Assembly (NCBI RefSeq): GCF_007860095.1 | Contig: NZ_SJPT01000004.1 | Coordinates: 62,001 to 126,000, forward strand | Reading direction: 5' to 3' | Origin: Novipirellula galeiformis | Lineage (GTDB): Bacteria > Planctomycetota > Planctomycetia > Pirellulales > Pirellulaceae | Length of the DNA stretch: 64,000 nt | Shown here: positions 54,762 to 63,878 of the stretch, piece after piece | Layout of the letters: each line of letters opens with the position of its first letter | Numbering within the stretch: position 1 is the stretch's first letter | Program-made: the position numbers and the translations under genes | The notes under the pieces: model-generated | What the model was told of the DNA's origin: nothing | The model's input: the letters and a program-made list of their open reading frames with translations, nothing else | Databases searched by the model: none

Positions 54762-55685
54762 ATGGCCAATCCTTCCCACCCGCCGACCCCCTCTAACGAC
54801 ACCTCGCAGCAAGCGACTCCGCCCCGGCATGCTAGCCAAAATCCGCGTCAAGCCGAAGTCGTTTTTCTTGGCACCGGAACCAGCGTCGGCGTGCCTGCAT
54901 TGGGCTGCCAATGCGCCGTCTGCACAAGCGATTCACCCCGCAATAACCGCACCCGATGTGCCATTGCCGTCCATTTACCCGCGGCCATCGCGGACCACGA
55001 TCCGGCGGTCGATCCCAACGCTCCTCAGCACGGCTCGCGAACCATCTTGATCGATACCCCGCCCGACCTGCGGACCCAATTGTTGAGGGAAAAAATCTCC
55101 CTCATCCACGCCGTTTTGTTTACCCACGAACACGCCGATCACCTGTTTGGCTTGGACGACCTGCGACTTTTCCCGTTCCGGCTTGGGCACCCAGTCCCCC
55201 TATACTGCCAAACCCGCGTCGAACAGCGGATTCGGCATTCGTTTGATTACGCCTTCTCCCATCGCGAGCCCACCCACCCTGGCGCGGTTCCCCAGCTGGA
55301 GTTTTGCAACATCGACGAGGCTCCGTTCGAGGTGTTGGGGGTCCGCGTGACGCCGATCCCCATGACCCACGGGCCCCGATTCCATGTGCTGGGATTCCGC
55401 ATCGGTGATTTTGCCTATTGTACCGATACCAATGGTATTCCCGATTCTTCGCTCGAGCGGCTGCGCGGGGTCCGAACGTTCGTGGTTGGAGCGCTTCGCC
55501 ATACGCCTCATCCGACGCACTTCAGTTTGCAGGAGGCGATCGACATGGCGACCAAGGTCGGTGCCGCGCAAACCTACTTAACCCATATCTCGCACGATCT
55601 GGACCACGAAAAAACAACGAGTCAGTTGCCCGCAGGCGTGGCGATGAGCTACGACGGTTTACGCGTGAAGATTAATTTTGATTGA
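54762..55685 (+). CDS. metallo-beta-lactamase fold hydrolase, PhnP-like
   Basis: 307 residues. After a P/S/T-rich N-terminus come VVFLGTGTSVGVPALGC and the cysteine cluster C49, C51, C54, C66 (GCQCAVC...RTRCA), which binds structural zinc in PhnP-type enzymes. The catalytic metals are held by HEHADH (122-127), and downstream PMTHGP, FAYCTDTNG and THISHDLDHE supply the other ligands. PhnP opens phosphoribosyl cyclic phosphate; family members also cut other cyclic nucleotides. No phn operon is near, so substrate and pathway stay open. Confidence 0.9.
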   Translation: MANPSHPPTPSNDTSQQATPPRHASQNPRQAEVVFLGTGTSVGVPALGCQCAVCTSDSPRNNRTRCAIAVHLPAAIADHDPAVDPNAPQHGSRTILIDTPPDLRTQLLREKISLIHAVLFTHEHADHLFGLDDLRLFPFRLGHPVPLYCQTRVEQRIRHSFDYAFSHREPTHPGAVPQLEFCNIDEAPFEVLGVRVTPIPMTHGPRFHVLGFRIGDFAYCTDTNGIPDSSLERLRGVRTFVVGALRHTPHPTHFSLQEAIDMATKVGAAQTYLTHISHDLDHEKTTSQLPAGVAMSYDGLRVKINFD

Positions 55686-55830
55686 GTTGCAGTGGAGTTC
55701 GGTTGCAAATGCCCACCCGCGACCACACACGCGATGAAGGAGCGGTTAAGATGGGCCTCGCGAATTCCACTGCGGCAGCGTTTCCCCCCCTCCTTCACTC
55801 TTCATTCTTCATTCTTGAATTTCTTAGCCC

Positions 55831-56145
55831 ATGCCTCATCCTTTGCCCAAGCCGGACGTGCCCACTGAGGCGCGCCAGTACAACTCACGACTCGGCATCG
55901 TGTTGTTCGTTATTTACTTGGTTCTCTATGCCGGGTTCGTGTTCATCAATGCATTTAACGCGTCCCAAATGGAAACGATTGTCGTCGCAGGACTGAACCT
56001 GGCGATCGTTTACGGATTTGGTTTGATCATCGCAGCGATCTTGATGGCACTGCTTTACGGAGTGATGTGTCGCAATGAACCGATCGTTGACGCTGCAACC
56101 GACCAAACCGCCAACAACGAATCAAGCGAAGGAGCGTCGAAATGA
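55831..56145 (+). CDS. DUF485 membrane protein (symporter partner)
   Basis: 104 residues with two membrane segments (IVLFVIYLVLYAGFVFINAF and VVAGLNLAIVYGFGLIIAAI) and the DUF485 charge pattern YNSRLG before the first helix. DUF485 genes normally precede the ActP-type acetate/solute symporter, and here the stop overlaps the symporter start by four bases (ATGA). A C/T-rich leader (TTCATTCTTCATTCTTG) is upstream. The protein probably helps assemble or regulate the transporter. Confidence 0.92.
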   Translation: MPHPLPKPDVPTEARQYNSRLGIVLFVIYLVLYAGFVFINAFNASQMETIVVAGLNLAIVYGFGLIIAAILMALLYGVMCRNEPIVDAATDQTANNESSEGASK

Positions 56146-58073
56146 TTTATGACCCTTCCTGGATCGCAGTCTTCGTTTTCCTCGCCTTCGTCGTCGTCAC
56201 CGTCGGACTTAGTTTCTTTCTGGGGCGTAAAGCAACCTCCAGTGAAGGTTACTTTGCCGCACACGGACAAATCCCCTGGTTCATCAACGGGGTCGCGTTT
56301 GCGGGCGATTATTTGTCTGCCGCGTCGTTTCTAGGCATTTGCGGGATGATCGCCGCCTATGGCTACGACGGTTTTCTATATTCCATCGGTTACTTAGCCG
56401 GTTGGATCGTGGCCCTCTTTGTAATCGCCGAGCCGATGAAACGACTCGGTCGATTCACGTTTGCCGACGCCCTGGATGCCCAATTCAATTCACGCGGAAT
56501 TAAACTTGCCGCCGGCATCAGCACGTTGGCCGTCAGCATTTTTTATCTGATCCCGCAAATGGTCGGGGCCGGTTCGTTAATCCAACCACTGCTAGGATTT
56601 CCGCATTGGGTCGGCGTCGTGATGGTCGGCGTCGTTGTAATCGTGATCGTCGTGACGGCGGGCATGGTTTCGACCACCTGGGTTCAATTCCTCAAAGGAT
56701 CGCTGTTGGTCTTCTTCAGTGCGATTTTGGTGGTGATGCTGTTGAGGCAAGGCTTCGTGGAGTCCGATGGCGGACTGCAATCAATCGGGCCGATCGATTC
56801 GGCGACTGTTTCAGCGCCCCAGATTGAGGGCCGCGATACGATTCCGGCAACCGACGCATGGGCTGAGCACCCCGAGTTCGTACGACTTGCGAACTCCGAA
56901 GGCGGATTCACGATCTTTCGTGTCGAAGCCTCCGCCGAGAACCCCAATCAAGTGATGTTGCGTCAGGCTCAAGCGATTTCCACCTCCGTCAATGGAGAAC
57001 AATTCGTCGATGGATTGCCGTTCGGTGCGAGCGAAGGACAACGTCAACTGTTACCGATTGGACATATCTCCAAACTTCCGTCGGACTACGAAGCCTCGAC
57101 TCCCCTCGGTCCCATTTCGTTTTTCACGACCCTCTCTAAAAGTGAGATTGTGCTGTGGGGCAACGAGGTGATCCGTCATCCCGACGGAGCGACGACCAAG
57201 GTCTACTTTCAAAAGCCGACCGCGGGCACGCAAGTTCTGCGACCGGGAGAGCACCCGATGTTTTCCGGGATTCGCGGAGGCCAACCGACCGACCGCATTA
57301 ACTTTTTGTCGTTGATGTTGGCGCTGTTCTGCGGAACCGCATCGCTACCCCACATTTTGATTCGTTACTACACGGTCAAAGATGGATCGGCGGCTCGTAA
57401 AAGCACGATTGTGGGAATCGCCAGCATCGGATTCTTCTATGTCTTGACGCTCTATCTCGGTCTCGGAGCGATGACCAGCAATGCACTCGATTTGACCGAC
57501 ACCAATATGGCTGCCCCACTCTTGGCACGCAGTATAAGCCAATGGTTGTTCGCCATCATCTCGGCAATCGCGTTCACCACCGTACTTGGGACGGTCAGCG
57601 GATTGATCTTGGCCAGTAGTGGTGCGGTGGCTCACGATTTGATCGGCGGCGTGTTGGGCATCGAATTGAGCGGACACACGCAAGTTCGCGTCGCGAAGCT
57701 GGCAGCCGTGTTCGTGGGCTTGATTGCGATCCTACTCGGTATCGCATTCAAAGAAATGAACGTCAGCTATCTGGTCGGTTGGGCGTTCAGCGTCGCTGCC
57801 AGTGCTAACTTGCCCGCACTCGTGATGCTGTTGTTCTGGAAACGCACGACCAAGGAAGGCATCATCTCCAGCGTGATCGTCGGCATGCTCAGCTCGCTGG
57901 GGTGGATTCTGCTATCGGCGGACACCTACGAGAAGGTCTTCGGATGGGACGGCGCGGATGCAATCGTGCCGTTCGCTCAACCCGGCATCGTCACGATCCC
58001 GTTAGCATTTGTTGCCTTGGTCGTGGTTTCTCTGCTGACAAAGCGAGAGACGCCGGAAGCTTCCCACGCGTAG
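56142..58073 (+). CDS. sodium:solute symporter (ActP-like) with large extracytoplasmic insert
   Basis: The 643-residue protein has the SSS-family core: GRKATSSEGYFAAHGQIPWF at the first helices, DYLSAASFLGICGMIA, FADALDAQF, LPHILIRYYTV and GTVSGLILASSGAVAHDL, as in acetate/short-chain acid permeases of the ActP group. It has about 13 membrane segments. Residues about 203-384 form a soluble insert far longer than in E. coli ActP (549 residues), between the helix ending FFSAILVVMLLRQGF and the helix starting RINFLSLMLALFCGTA. The DUF485 neighbour supports a carboxylate substrate, but the exact ligand is unknown. Confidence 0.92.
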   Translation: MIYDPSWIAVFVFLAFVVVTVGLSFFLGRKATSSEGYFAAHGQIPWFINGVAFAGDYLSAASFLGICGMIAAYGYDGFLYSIGYLAGWIVALFVIAEPMKRLGRFTFADALDAQFNSRGIKLAAGISTLAVSIFYLIPQMVGAGSLIQPLLGFPHWVGVVMVGVVVIVIVVTAGMVSTTWVQFLKGSLLVFFSAILVVMLLRQGFVESDGGLQSIGPIDSATVSAPQIEGRDTIPATDAWAEHPEFVRLANSEGGFTIFRVEASAENPNQVMLRQAQAISTSVNGEQFVDGLPFGASEGQRQLLPIGHISKLPSDYEASTPLGPISFFTTLSKSEIVLWGNEVIRHPDGATTKVYFQKPTAGTQVLRPGEHPMFSGIRGGQPTDRINFLSLMLALFCGTASLPHILIRYYTVKDGSAARKSTIVGIASIGFFYVLTLYLGLGAMTSNALDLTDTNMAAPLLARSISQWLFAIISAIAFTTVLGTVSGLILASSGAVAHDLIGGVLGIELSGHTQVRVAKLAAVFVGLIAILLGIAFKEMNVSYLVGWAFSVAASANLPALVMLLFWKRTTKEGIISSVIVGMLSSLGWILLSADTYEKVFGWDGADAIVPFAQPGIVTIPLAFVALVVVSLLTKRETPEASHA

Positions 58074-58113
58074 CTTCGCCATCGCAATAAACGATTCGCA
58101 ATGAACGATTCCC

Positions 58114-58143
58114 AACGCCACCCTCGCGGTGGCGTTTTTTTTT
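58114..58143 (+). terminator. Rho-independent terminator of the symporter operon
   Basis: AACGCCACC (58114-58122), loop CTCGC and GGTGGCGTT (58128-58136) form a stem followed by T9. It lies 41 bp past the symporter stop. An almost identical terminator follows the ceramidase-like gene at 62312-62341. Confidence 0.92.
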
Positions 58144-58501
58144 GCCTCCCCACAACGACTTGCCGCAGCCCCCTCTCTCTTTTTCACTCGACGACATCGC
58201 CCTCCGCCACACGCAAGCTCGACGATCGGCACAATCCGATCGCGATCACCCCATTCGCCCCCCTGATTTCTATCATTGGACTGGCGTTAACTCGTTTTGT
58301 GACGAAGACTTATCGCGGCTAACGTTGTTTTTGCTCCGACGGGAGACGCTGGAACGATGAAAGAGTCAGTCCCGATTGGAATCCGCTAAATGGATTTCCG
58401 TAACGGTGGCTAGCCCGGATATGGCATCCGAATGATCCAGAATCGTCTGAAGCGTTTACTCCGAAAAGCGTTACCACGTTTGCATGATGTGCGAAATCAA
58501 A

Positions 58502-58565
58502 ATCATAACGCCGAAGCGTAAGCGAGGAGTTTTAGGAAGCGTCCCTCGCTTACACTGCGGGTGAT
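58502..58565. repeat. palindromic repeat, first family (copy A)
   Basis: ATCATAACGCCGAAGCG with TAAGCGAGG (58502-58527) faces CCTCGCTTACACTGCGGGTGAT (58544-58565). The arms complement each other with a few mismatches. Related elements are at 60578-60649 and 63490-63584. It could be a REP- or MITE-like sequence. Confidence 0.65.
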
Positions 58566-59107
58566 GAAAAACCTGGGCTCGCGGCAAATTTCAACTGGTT
58601 TGATGCTCGCTTTCTGGGTCGCCTTGATACCTGGGCCGCCTCGATACCTGGGCCGCCTCGATACTTGACGTTGCAACTCCAAAGAGCGAGAGAATCATCG
58701 CTTCCCGACCTCCCTAACGAACCTAACGAGCTAATGCGAAATGAGTTTCCCGCCGTCGAGAGCGCTCCACCGAACAAGACCGGTATTGGCAGGAAACTCG
58801 CATTTCCGCCCGATCACTCCCGATCTCCGCTGCGTCGGTGCTGGAGAACACTGAGATCCGCCGGACGCAGGCGGCTGGCGATCCCAGAGCCCCATTCGTA
58901 GCCACCCCCATCCCGCGTCGGTCATGATCTCCGATCACCTCGTGAAGTTTGAGTCCCGCTCGACCTCCCTTCACCGTCGAGCCGATTATCCGCATGCTCC
59001 TCCGCAGCGATCAGAGAATGGACGTAGACGAAACGGGTTCGGAATAAGACGCACAAAGATCGGCCAACTCCATTCACACAAGACAACCTCACCGAGATCC
59101 CAACAAA

Positions 59108-60475
59108 ATGACCAACAACGTATTGCCGACTAAATCGTGCGAAGAAACCAATCGCTTCATGAAAGGGCTTGCACGCCGCAATCCAGGGGAAATCGAATTC
59201 CAACAAGCGGTTAATGAATTCGTCGAAACGTTGATGCCGTACGTCTTGGAAAATCGCAAGTACCGCGACGCTCAAATCCTTGAACGGATGACCGAGCCCG
59301 ACCGAATCATTACCTTTCGCGTGACCTGGGAAGACGACCGAGGCAACATTCGCGCCAACCGAGCATGGCGAGTTCAATTCAACAATTCGATTGGTCCCTA
59401 CAAGGGTGGATTGCGATTCCACTCCAACGTAACGCTTAGCGTGCTGAAGTTTCTCGGTTTTGAGCAAGTCTTTAAAAACAGCCTGACGGGCCTCCCGATG
59501 GGTGGCGCAAAAGGAGGGGCGAACTTCAACCCGAAAGGAAAAAGCGATCGCGAGGTGATGCGATTTTGCCAAGCGATGATGCTCGAGTTGCATCGCCATA
59601 TCGGCGAAGATACCGACGTCCCAGCCGGTGATATCGGGGTGGGCGGACGAGAGATCAGCTATCTGTTTGGCCAATATATCCGACTAGAGAATCGCTTTGC
59701 CGGAATTCTGACTGGCAAGGGACTGACGTTTGGCGGCAGCCTCGTCCGAACCGAAGCGACCGGTTACGGATGCGTCTACTTCTGTGAAAACATGTTCAAC
59801 CATATCGGCGATAGTTTGACAGGAAAAATCTGTACCGTCTCCGGTTCGGGTAACGTCGCGATCTACACCGTCGAAAAGGCCAACGAATTGGGCGCCAAGG
59901 TGATCACGATGTCGGATTCGTCGGGCTTTGTGCACGACCCAGCGGGGATCGACGCTGAAAAGCTTGCGTTCATCAAGGATCTGAAAGAGGTGCGCCGTGG
60001 CCGCATCTCGGAGTACGCCGAGCACTTCAAAGGCGTCACCTTTCATGCCAATGAGCGCCCTTGGTCGGTGCCTTGTGACGTCGCCTTTCCCTGTGCCACC
60101 CAAAACGAGATCAACTTGGATGACGCCAAGGTGTTGATCGCAAACGGCGTCAAGGCGGTCAGCGAGGGTGCCAACATGCCGACCGAACTCGACGGGACTC
60201 ACGCCTTCTTGAAGGCCAAGATCCTGTACGGTCCGTCCAAGGCAGCCAATGCCGGCGGCGTCGCGGTTTCGGGATTAGAGCTGAGCCAAAACGCGTTACG
60301 TCTGTCCTGGAACCACGAAGAGGTCGACACCAAGTTGAAGACCATCATGCGTGATATCCACGCCAAGTGTGTGATGCATGGCCAAAACGATGACATCGTC
60401 AACTACGTCCAAGGCTCGAACATCGCCGGATTCATCAAGGTCGCCGACGCCATGCTGGCTTACGGCGTCTCCTAA
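59108..60475 (+). CDS. gdhA: NADP-type glutamate dehydrogenase
   Basis: 455 residues, typical of hexameric bacterial GdhA. Landmarks include RVTWEDDRGNIRANRAWRVQ, GPYKGGLRFH (substrate-binding Lys), FKNSLTGLPMGGAKGGANF (catalytic Lys region), VPAGDIGVGGREISYLFG, SGSGNVAIYTVEKANELGAK (nucleotide domain), and AANAGGVAVSGLELSQNALRLSW at the end. It interconverts 2-oxoglutarate plus ammonium and glutamate. A serine at the end of the nucleotide beta-2 strand (TMSDSSGF) fits NADP preference. It stands alone behind a 1-kb gap. Confidence 0.97.
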   Translation: MTNNVLPTKSCEETNRFMKGLARRNPGEIEFQQAVNEFVETLMPYVLENRKYRDAQILERMTEPDRIITFRVTWEDDRGNIRANRAWRVQFNNSIGPYKGGLRFHSNVTLSVLKFLGFEQVFKNSLTGLPMGGAKGGANFNPKGKSDREVMRFCQAMMLELHRHIGEDTDVPAGDIGVGGREISYLFGQYIRLENRFAGILTGKGLTFGGSLVRTEATGYGCVYFCENMFNHIGDSLTGKICTVSGSGNVAIYTVEKANELGAKVITMSDSSGFVHDPAGIDAEKLAFIKDLKEVRRGRISEYAEHFKGVTFHANERPWSVPCDVAFPCATQNEINLDDAKVLIANGVKAVSEGANMPTELDGTHAFLKAKILYGPSKAANAGGVAVSGLELSQNALRLSWNHEEVDTKLKTIMRDIHAKCVMHGQNDDIVNYVQGSNIAGFIKVADAMLAYGVS

Positions 60476-60859
60476 CACGACACCCGGTGCACGGATACGT
60501 CGCTCCGCTCGCTAAATTCTGGGGATCGTTGAACGTCATCTCCATCGCGACGCATCCGTTTTAAAGTTGCGTGTTTTTCATGACCCAACGTATAAGCGAG
60601 GGAATCCCCCCGCTTGACTCAGTCCCTCACGGGCGCGACGGGATGTGAGTTCCTGAGCAACCAAGATTGCGCAGCTCCAAAACGCACAAGCGGAACTCCC
60701 AATGAAAACGTCTCGCTGAAATCTGTTTATACTGTCGGGGAAACCAATCTCTTGCTGCGTTTCCCCCTCGCCTGATCCAAACTCGAGCGAGCTCGCCAAA
60801 CGCGCCGTGAGATCAGGTCGAGTGCAGCAGTAACCAGAACCCAACCTTGGAATGAATTC
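60476..60859. other. non-coding gap of 384 bp with a palindromic repeat
   Basis: No gene. A third member of the first palindrome family lies at about 60578-60649. A promoter for the ceramidase-like gene is expected near 60730-60840 but is not identified. Confidence 0.4.
60578..60649. repeat. palindromic repeat, first family (copy B, degenerate)
   Basis: TCATGACCCAACGTATAAGC with GAGGGA opens the element, and TCCCTCACGGGCGCGACGGG with ATGTGA closes it. The stretch CTTGACTCAG before the right arm is shared with the copy at 63490-63584. Confidence 0.5.
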
Positions 60860-62251
60860 ATGCATAGACTTCTTTTTTTTGCGGCGGCGATTGCGGTATT
60901 GTTCAGTGGGAGCGAGTTTGTTGGCACGGCCAACTCCGGCGAACCCACTTGGAAGGTCGGCGCCGCGAAAATCACGATTACTCCTGACGAGCCTCTTTGG
61001 ATGGCCGGCTATGGCGGTCGCAACAAGCCATCCGAAGGAAAATTGACGGACCTGTGGGCCAAGGCGCTGGTCCTAGAGGATGCCAACGGACAACGCGGCG
61101 TCGTGCTGACGTTGGACCTCGTCGGCATCGATCGCACGCTGAGCGAAACCGTTTGCAACTCATTACAAAAAGCGTACGGCCTGTCACGCGAACAAATTAC
61201 AATCTGCTGTTCTCACACGCACACCGGCCCCGTCGTCGGACTCAACTTGGCCCCCTTGCACTACCTGGCCATTAGCCCGCCACAACAGCAAGCGGTTGAC
61301 GCATGGGTCGAGAAACTGCAAACCAAAATGGTGACCGCCGTTGGCGAAGCGATCGATAAACTTGAACCCAGCCAATTGTCGTGGGGCAGTGGGACGGCAA
61401 CCTTCGCGGTCAATCGTCGTGAAAATGTCCCGGAAGCCACCGTGCCACAATCGCGCGTCGCGGGAACCTTAAAAGGTCCGTCGGACCATGATGTCCCCGT
61501 CTTGGCCGCTCGCAACGCCGAAGGCAAATTGACCGCAGTCCTGTTCGGCTACGCTTGCCATGCGACCGTCTTGAGTTTCAATCAATGGTCGGGCGATTAC
61601 CCTGGTTTCGCTCAAATGGCATTGGAAGAGAATCACCCCGATTGTGTGGCTCTCTTCTTTGCCGGTTGTGGCGCGGACCAGAACCCACTGCCACGCCGAA
61701 CGGTTGAATTGGCACAGCACTATGGCCAACGGCTTGCGAACGCAGTCGATGCCGTTCTACTGACCTCCCAGATGCAGCCGGTTGCGGGAACGTTAACCAC
61801 GGCACTGAAGGAAATCGACCTGCCCTTGGCCGAGTTACCCAACCGTGAAGAAATCCAACGCAACGCGGAATCGTCCAATAAGTACGAGGTTTCACGAGCG
61901 AAGATGCTGTTGAAGCAAATCGATGGTGGAACACCACTCAGTCCGACGTACCCTTATCCCGTCGGCGTGTGGTCGATTGGCGATGCGGTCCAATTCGTTT
62001 CGCTGGGCGGCGAAGTGGTCGTCGACTACGCCAATCGACTGAAGTTCGAGCTGGGCGGCACACAAACCTGGGTCGCTGGGTACGCCAATGACGTGATGGC
62101 CTACATCCCTTCGCGGCGCGTTCTTGCCGAAGGGGGCTACGAGGGGGGCGGATCGATGGTCTACTACGGTCTGCCCGCTCATTGGGCGCCGGAAATCGAA
62201 AACAACATCGTTAACGAAGTGCATCGGCAAGTCAAAGCGGCTAAGAACTGA
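60860..62251 (+). CDS. secreted neutral-ceramidase-family protein
   Basis: 463 residues with an N-terminal signal peptide (MHRLLFFAAAIAVLFSGSEF, cleavage near TANSG). Domain motifs of the alkaline/neutral ceramidase N-terminal family are present: WKVGAAKITITPDEPLWMAG, CCSHTHTGP (116-124), YACHAT (231-236), SGDYPGF (244-250) and FAGCGADQNP (267-276), which includes zinc ligands and the GCGADQNP loop. The C-terminal Ig-like domain of true ceramidases is missing. Many planctomycete relatives are only annotated as neutral/alkaline non-lysosomal ceramidase; the substrate may be a lipid amide other than ceramide. Confidence 0.88.
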   Translation: MHRLLFFAAAIAVLFSGSEFVGTANSGEPTWKVGAAKITITPDEPLWMAGYGGRNKPSEGKLTDLWAKALVLEDANGQRGVVLTLDLVGIDRTLSETVCNSLQKAYGLSREQITICCSHTHTGPVVGLNLAPLHYLAISPPQQQAVDAWVEKLQTKMVTAVGEAIDKLEPSQLSWGSGTATFAVNRRENVPEATVPQSRVAGTLKGPSDHDVPVLAARNAEGKLTAVLFGYACHATVLSFNQWSGDYPGFAQMALEENHPDCVALFFAGCGADQNPLPRRTVELAQHYGQRLANAVDAVLLTSQMQPVAGTLTTALKEIDLPLAELPNREEIQRNAESSNKYEVSRAKMLLKQIDGGTPLSPTYPYPVGVWSIGDAVQFVSLGGEVVVDYANRLKFELGGTQTWVAGYANDVMAYIPSRRVLAEGGYEGGGSMVYYGLPAHWAPEIENNIVNEVHRQVKAAKN

Positions 62252-62311
62252 GCGAACGACTCGGTCTCTGCGACCTATCCACGTGTGATCCACGCGAAAA
62301 GTGCCATTCTC

Positions 62312-62341
62312 AACGCCACCCTAGCGGTGGCGTTTTTTTTT
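62312..62341 (+). terminator. Rho-independent terminator of the ceramidase-like gene
   Basis: AACGCCACC (62312-62320), loop CTAGC and GGTGGCGTT (62326-62334) followed by a T-run. It differs from the terminator at 58114 only by one loop base. Confidence 0.92.
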
Positions 62342-62420
62342 TGCAGCGCGGAGCGAAACCCGTGCGTGGCGCAACGGCGATAGAGCCGATCTCTAGAGCA
62401 GATTAATCATTGAATTGAGA

Positions 62421-62492
62421 TGTAGGGCTGGTTCCCAGCGGCCAACCACAAGCTCGCCAATCACAAGCCGGCCGGTGAGAATCAGCCCTACA
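62421..62492. repeat. palindromic repeat, second family (copy 2)
   Basis: TGTAGGGCTGGTTCCCAGCG with GCC (62421-62443) faces GGCCGGTGAGAATCAGCCCT with ACA (62470-62492), a 23-bp arm pair with a few mismatches around an AC-rich loop. It is the best preserved of the second family. Confidence 0.75.
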
Positions 62493-62574
62493 ATCTATCT
62501 AAAATGCTCTAGAGAAACCGAGCCCAAGGGATCCCATGAACAAAATGCACCTTTGGCGTTACGACACACTCGCC

Positions 62575-63201
62575 TTAAAGCAGACGATCATGTTCGGCTG
62601 GTAAGGACCGGATCGTTAGCGACAGCATCAACCAGTGGATGCCGCTGAAGATCAAATCGAGCCCAAGCATCAAACCGATCAACCACAGCGAGGCTTCGGG
62701 GAAATGGCGAATGACGACCACTCCGAACAACACCGAAACCAACCCGCTTAACAACATCCACCCCCATTGCGAAAAACGATAATTCAGAGCCGCAATGACG
62801 CGAAACGCCCCACCCACGATGGCAAACGAGGCGACCAACAAAGTCAACGCCGCCGCGCTGTTAAGCGGGGACTCCGCCATCATCAAACCGATCACGGTAT
62901 AGAAAATCCCCATCAACAATTGCACCAAAAACGCACTCCACTTCCCGGTGATGAACGAAGTGATGATGGTCGCCAATCCCGCAAACAGCAGTACGATGCC
63001 TAGCGCCATCACGACACCTAGCGTCGAGAACATGGGAAACGTCACCGCAAGCAAACCACAAAGGATCAAGACGATTCCCAGCAAAAACAGTAGGTACCAC
63101 GTCGTACGTAGGTGCTGCAGTTCGTGAACGATTAATTCTCCAATCTCGTTTGTGCCTCGGCTTGAATGTGACGTCGTGGGTGTGGAAGTGGACTCATTCA
63201 T
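62575..63201 (-). CDS. HdeD/DUF308 family membrane protein
   Basis: The start MNESTSTPTTSHSSRGTNEI gives 208 residues with six membrane segments in three pairs, such as WYLLFLLGIVLILCGLLAV, FSTLGVVMALGIVLLFAGLA and LIGLMLGLDLIFSGIHWLML. The G-L-x-x-G/F-x-G pattern repeats, typical of DUF308 (HdeD). E. coli HdeD helps acid resistance at high density; here the role is unknown. The ATG at 63456 lies far upstream and adds a non-homologous basic stretch. Confidence 0.88.
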   Translation of the reverse strand: MNESTSTPTTSHSSRGTNEIGELIVHELQHLRTTWYLLFLLGIVLILCGLLAVTFPMFSTLGVVMALGIVLLFAGLATIITSFITGKWSAFLVQLLMGIFYTVIGLMMAESPLNSAAALTLLVASFAIVGGAFRVIAALNYRFSQWGWMLLSGLVSVLFGVVVIRHFPEASLWLIGLMLGLDLIFSGIHWLMLSLTIRSLPAEHDRLL

Positions 63202-63878
63202 GGTATTGGTGCTTTGCAGACAAAAAGGGTGAAACGGGAAAAAACTCAGCTCATGGTGATCCCTCGGTGCCCGACCGTCGTCCCTGCAATTACTCGCCGG
63301 TAGTCGGCAACGCACTTGTCGTTTTTGCGATACGAAAAATGCTCTCTCGTAGTCGCGTTGCCTTCGAAACGAGAACCTGCAAATCACAATACTCGGGGGC
63401 AGTAGAAACTCGGGCCCACGTGAACTTTGGCCAACGTGAACTCGGGCCATGTCCATGCCCTGGGCTGCTGTCTTTGAAGTTGCCCGTTCATCATGGCCCG
63501 AAGCGTAAGCTCCTCATTGCGAGAAGCTTAACAGAGTGAATCTCGCTCTTGACTCAGCCCCTCCCTGACGCTTCGGGTTATGATTTGCTTAAACACGTGA
63601 CAGCAACGCAACTTCAAAGAATGACGTTCTATTTTGGAAGCAACGCTCGTACCAAACGCGTCGATTGCTTCAACTAGCTCATTTTTGCGTCGCTAAGCCA
63701 GTTCGCATTCGCCATGGTTCCCGCGTTAGGTCGATACAACCGTCGCAACGCCTAATCAAGCGAAAGCGGATCACCTCGAATGACTCTCGCCTCCCCTTTC
63801 ACCGCGAGCGATGCTGGTCACAAATCGGGCGTGTTTTGATTACATGTGACAAAATGGACCATCACGATCATCGCGTCC
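63202..63878. other. 677-bp non-coding gap with a palindromic repeat
   Basis: It contains the repeat at 63490-63584. Sequence at 63410-63450 has a duplicated CAACGTGAACT/CACGTGAACTT string (63416-63445 region). No gene is supported. The downstream gene starts outside the window. Confidence 0.4.
63490..63584. repeat. palindromic repeat, first family (copy C)
   Basis: ATCATGGCCCGAAGCGTAAG (63490-63509) faces CTGACGCTTCGGGTTATGAT (63565-63584): two mismatches over 20 bp. The centre has CTTGACTCAG as in the copy at 60578. This is the best-preserved copy of the first family. Confidence 0.75.

Larger units (their letters stand above)
58074..59107. other. 1.03-kb non-coding gap upstream of gdhA
   Basis: Outside the terminator at 58114-58143, it holds the palindromic repeat at 58502-58565, a 17-bp direct repeat GATACCTGGGCCGCCTC at 58626 and 58643, and no supported gene. 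Minus-strand frames near 58723-58995 have no motif. The promoter of gdhA should be in the last few hundred bases, but no clear box was found. Confidence 0.45.
62252..62574. other. 323-bp gap with terminator and palindromic repeat
   Basis: It holds the terminator at 62312-62341 and the second-family palindromic repeat at 62421-62492. The rest shows no gene. The flanking genes converge. Confidence 0.5.

Noticed and set aside
58723-58995. 90-codon minus-strand frame upstream of gdhA
   Set aside because: No motif, arginine/serine-rich, and it ignores the direction of the flanking transcription units; typical spurious frame in GC-rich gaps.
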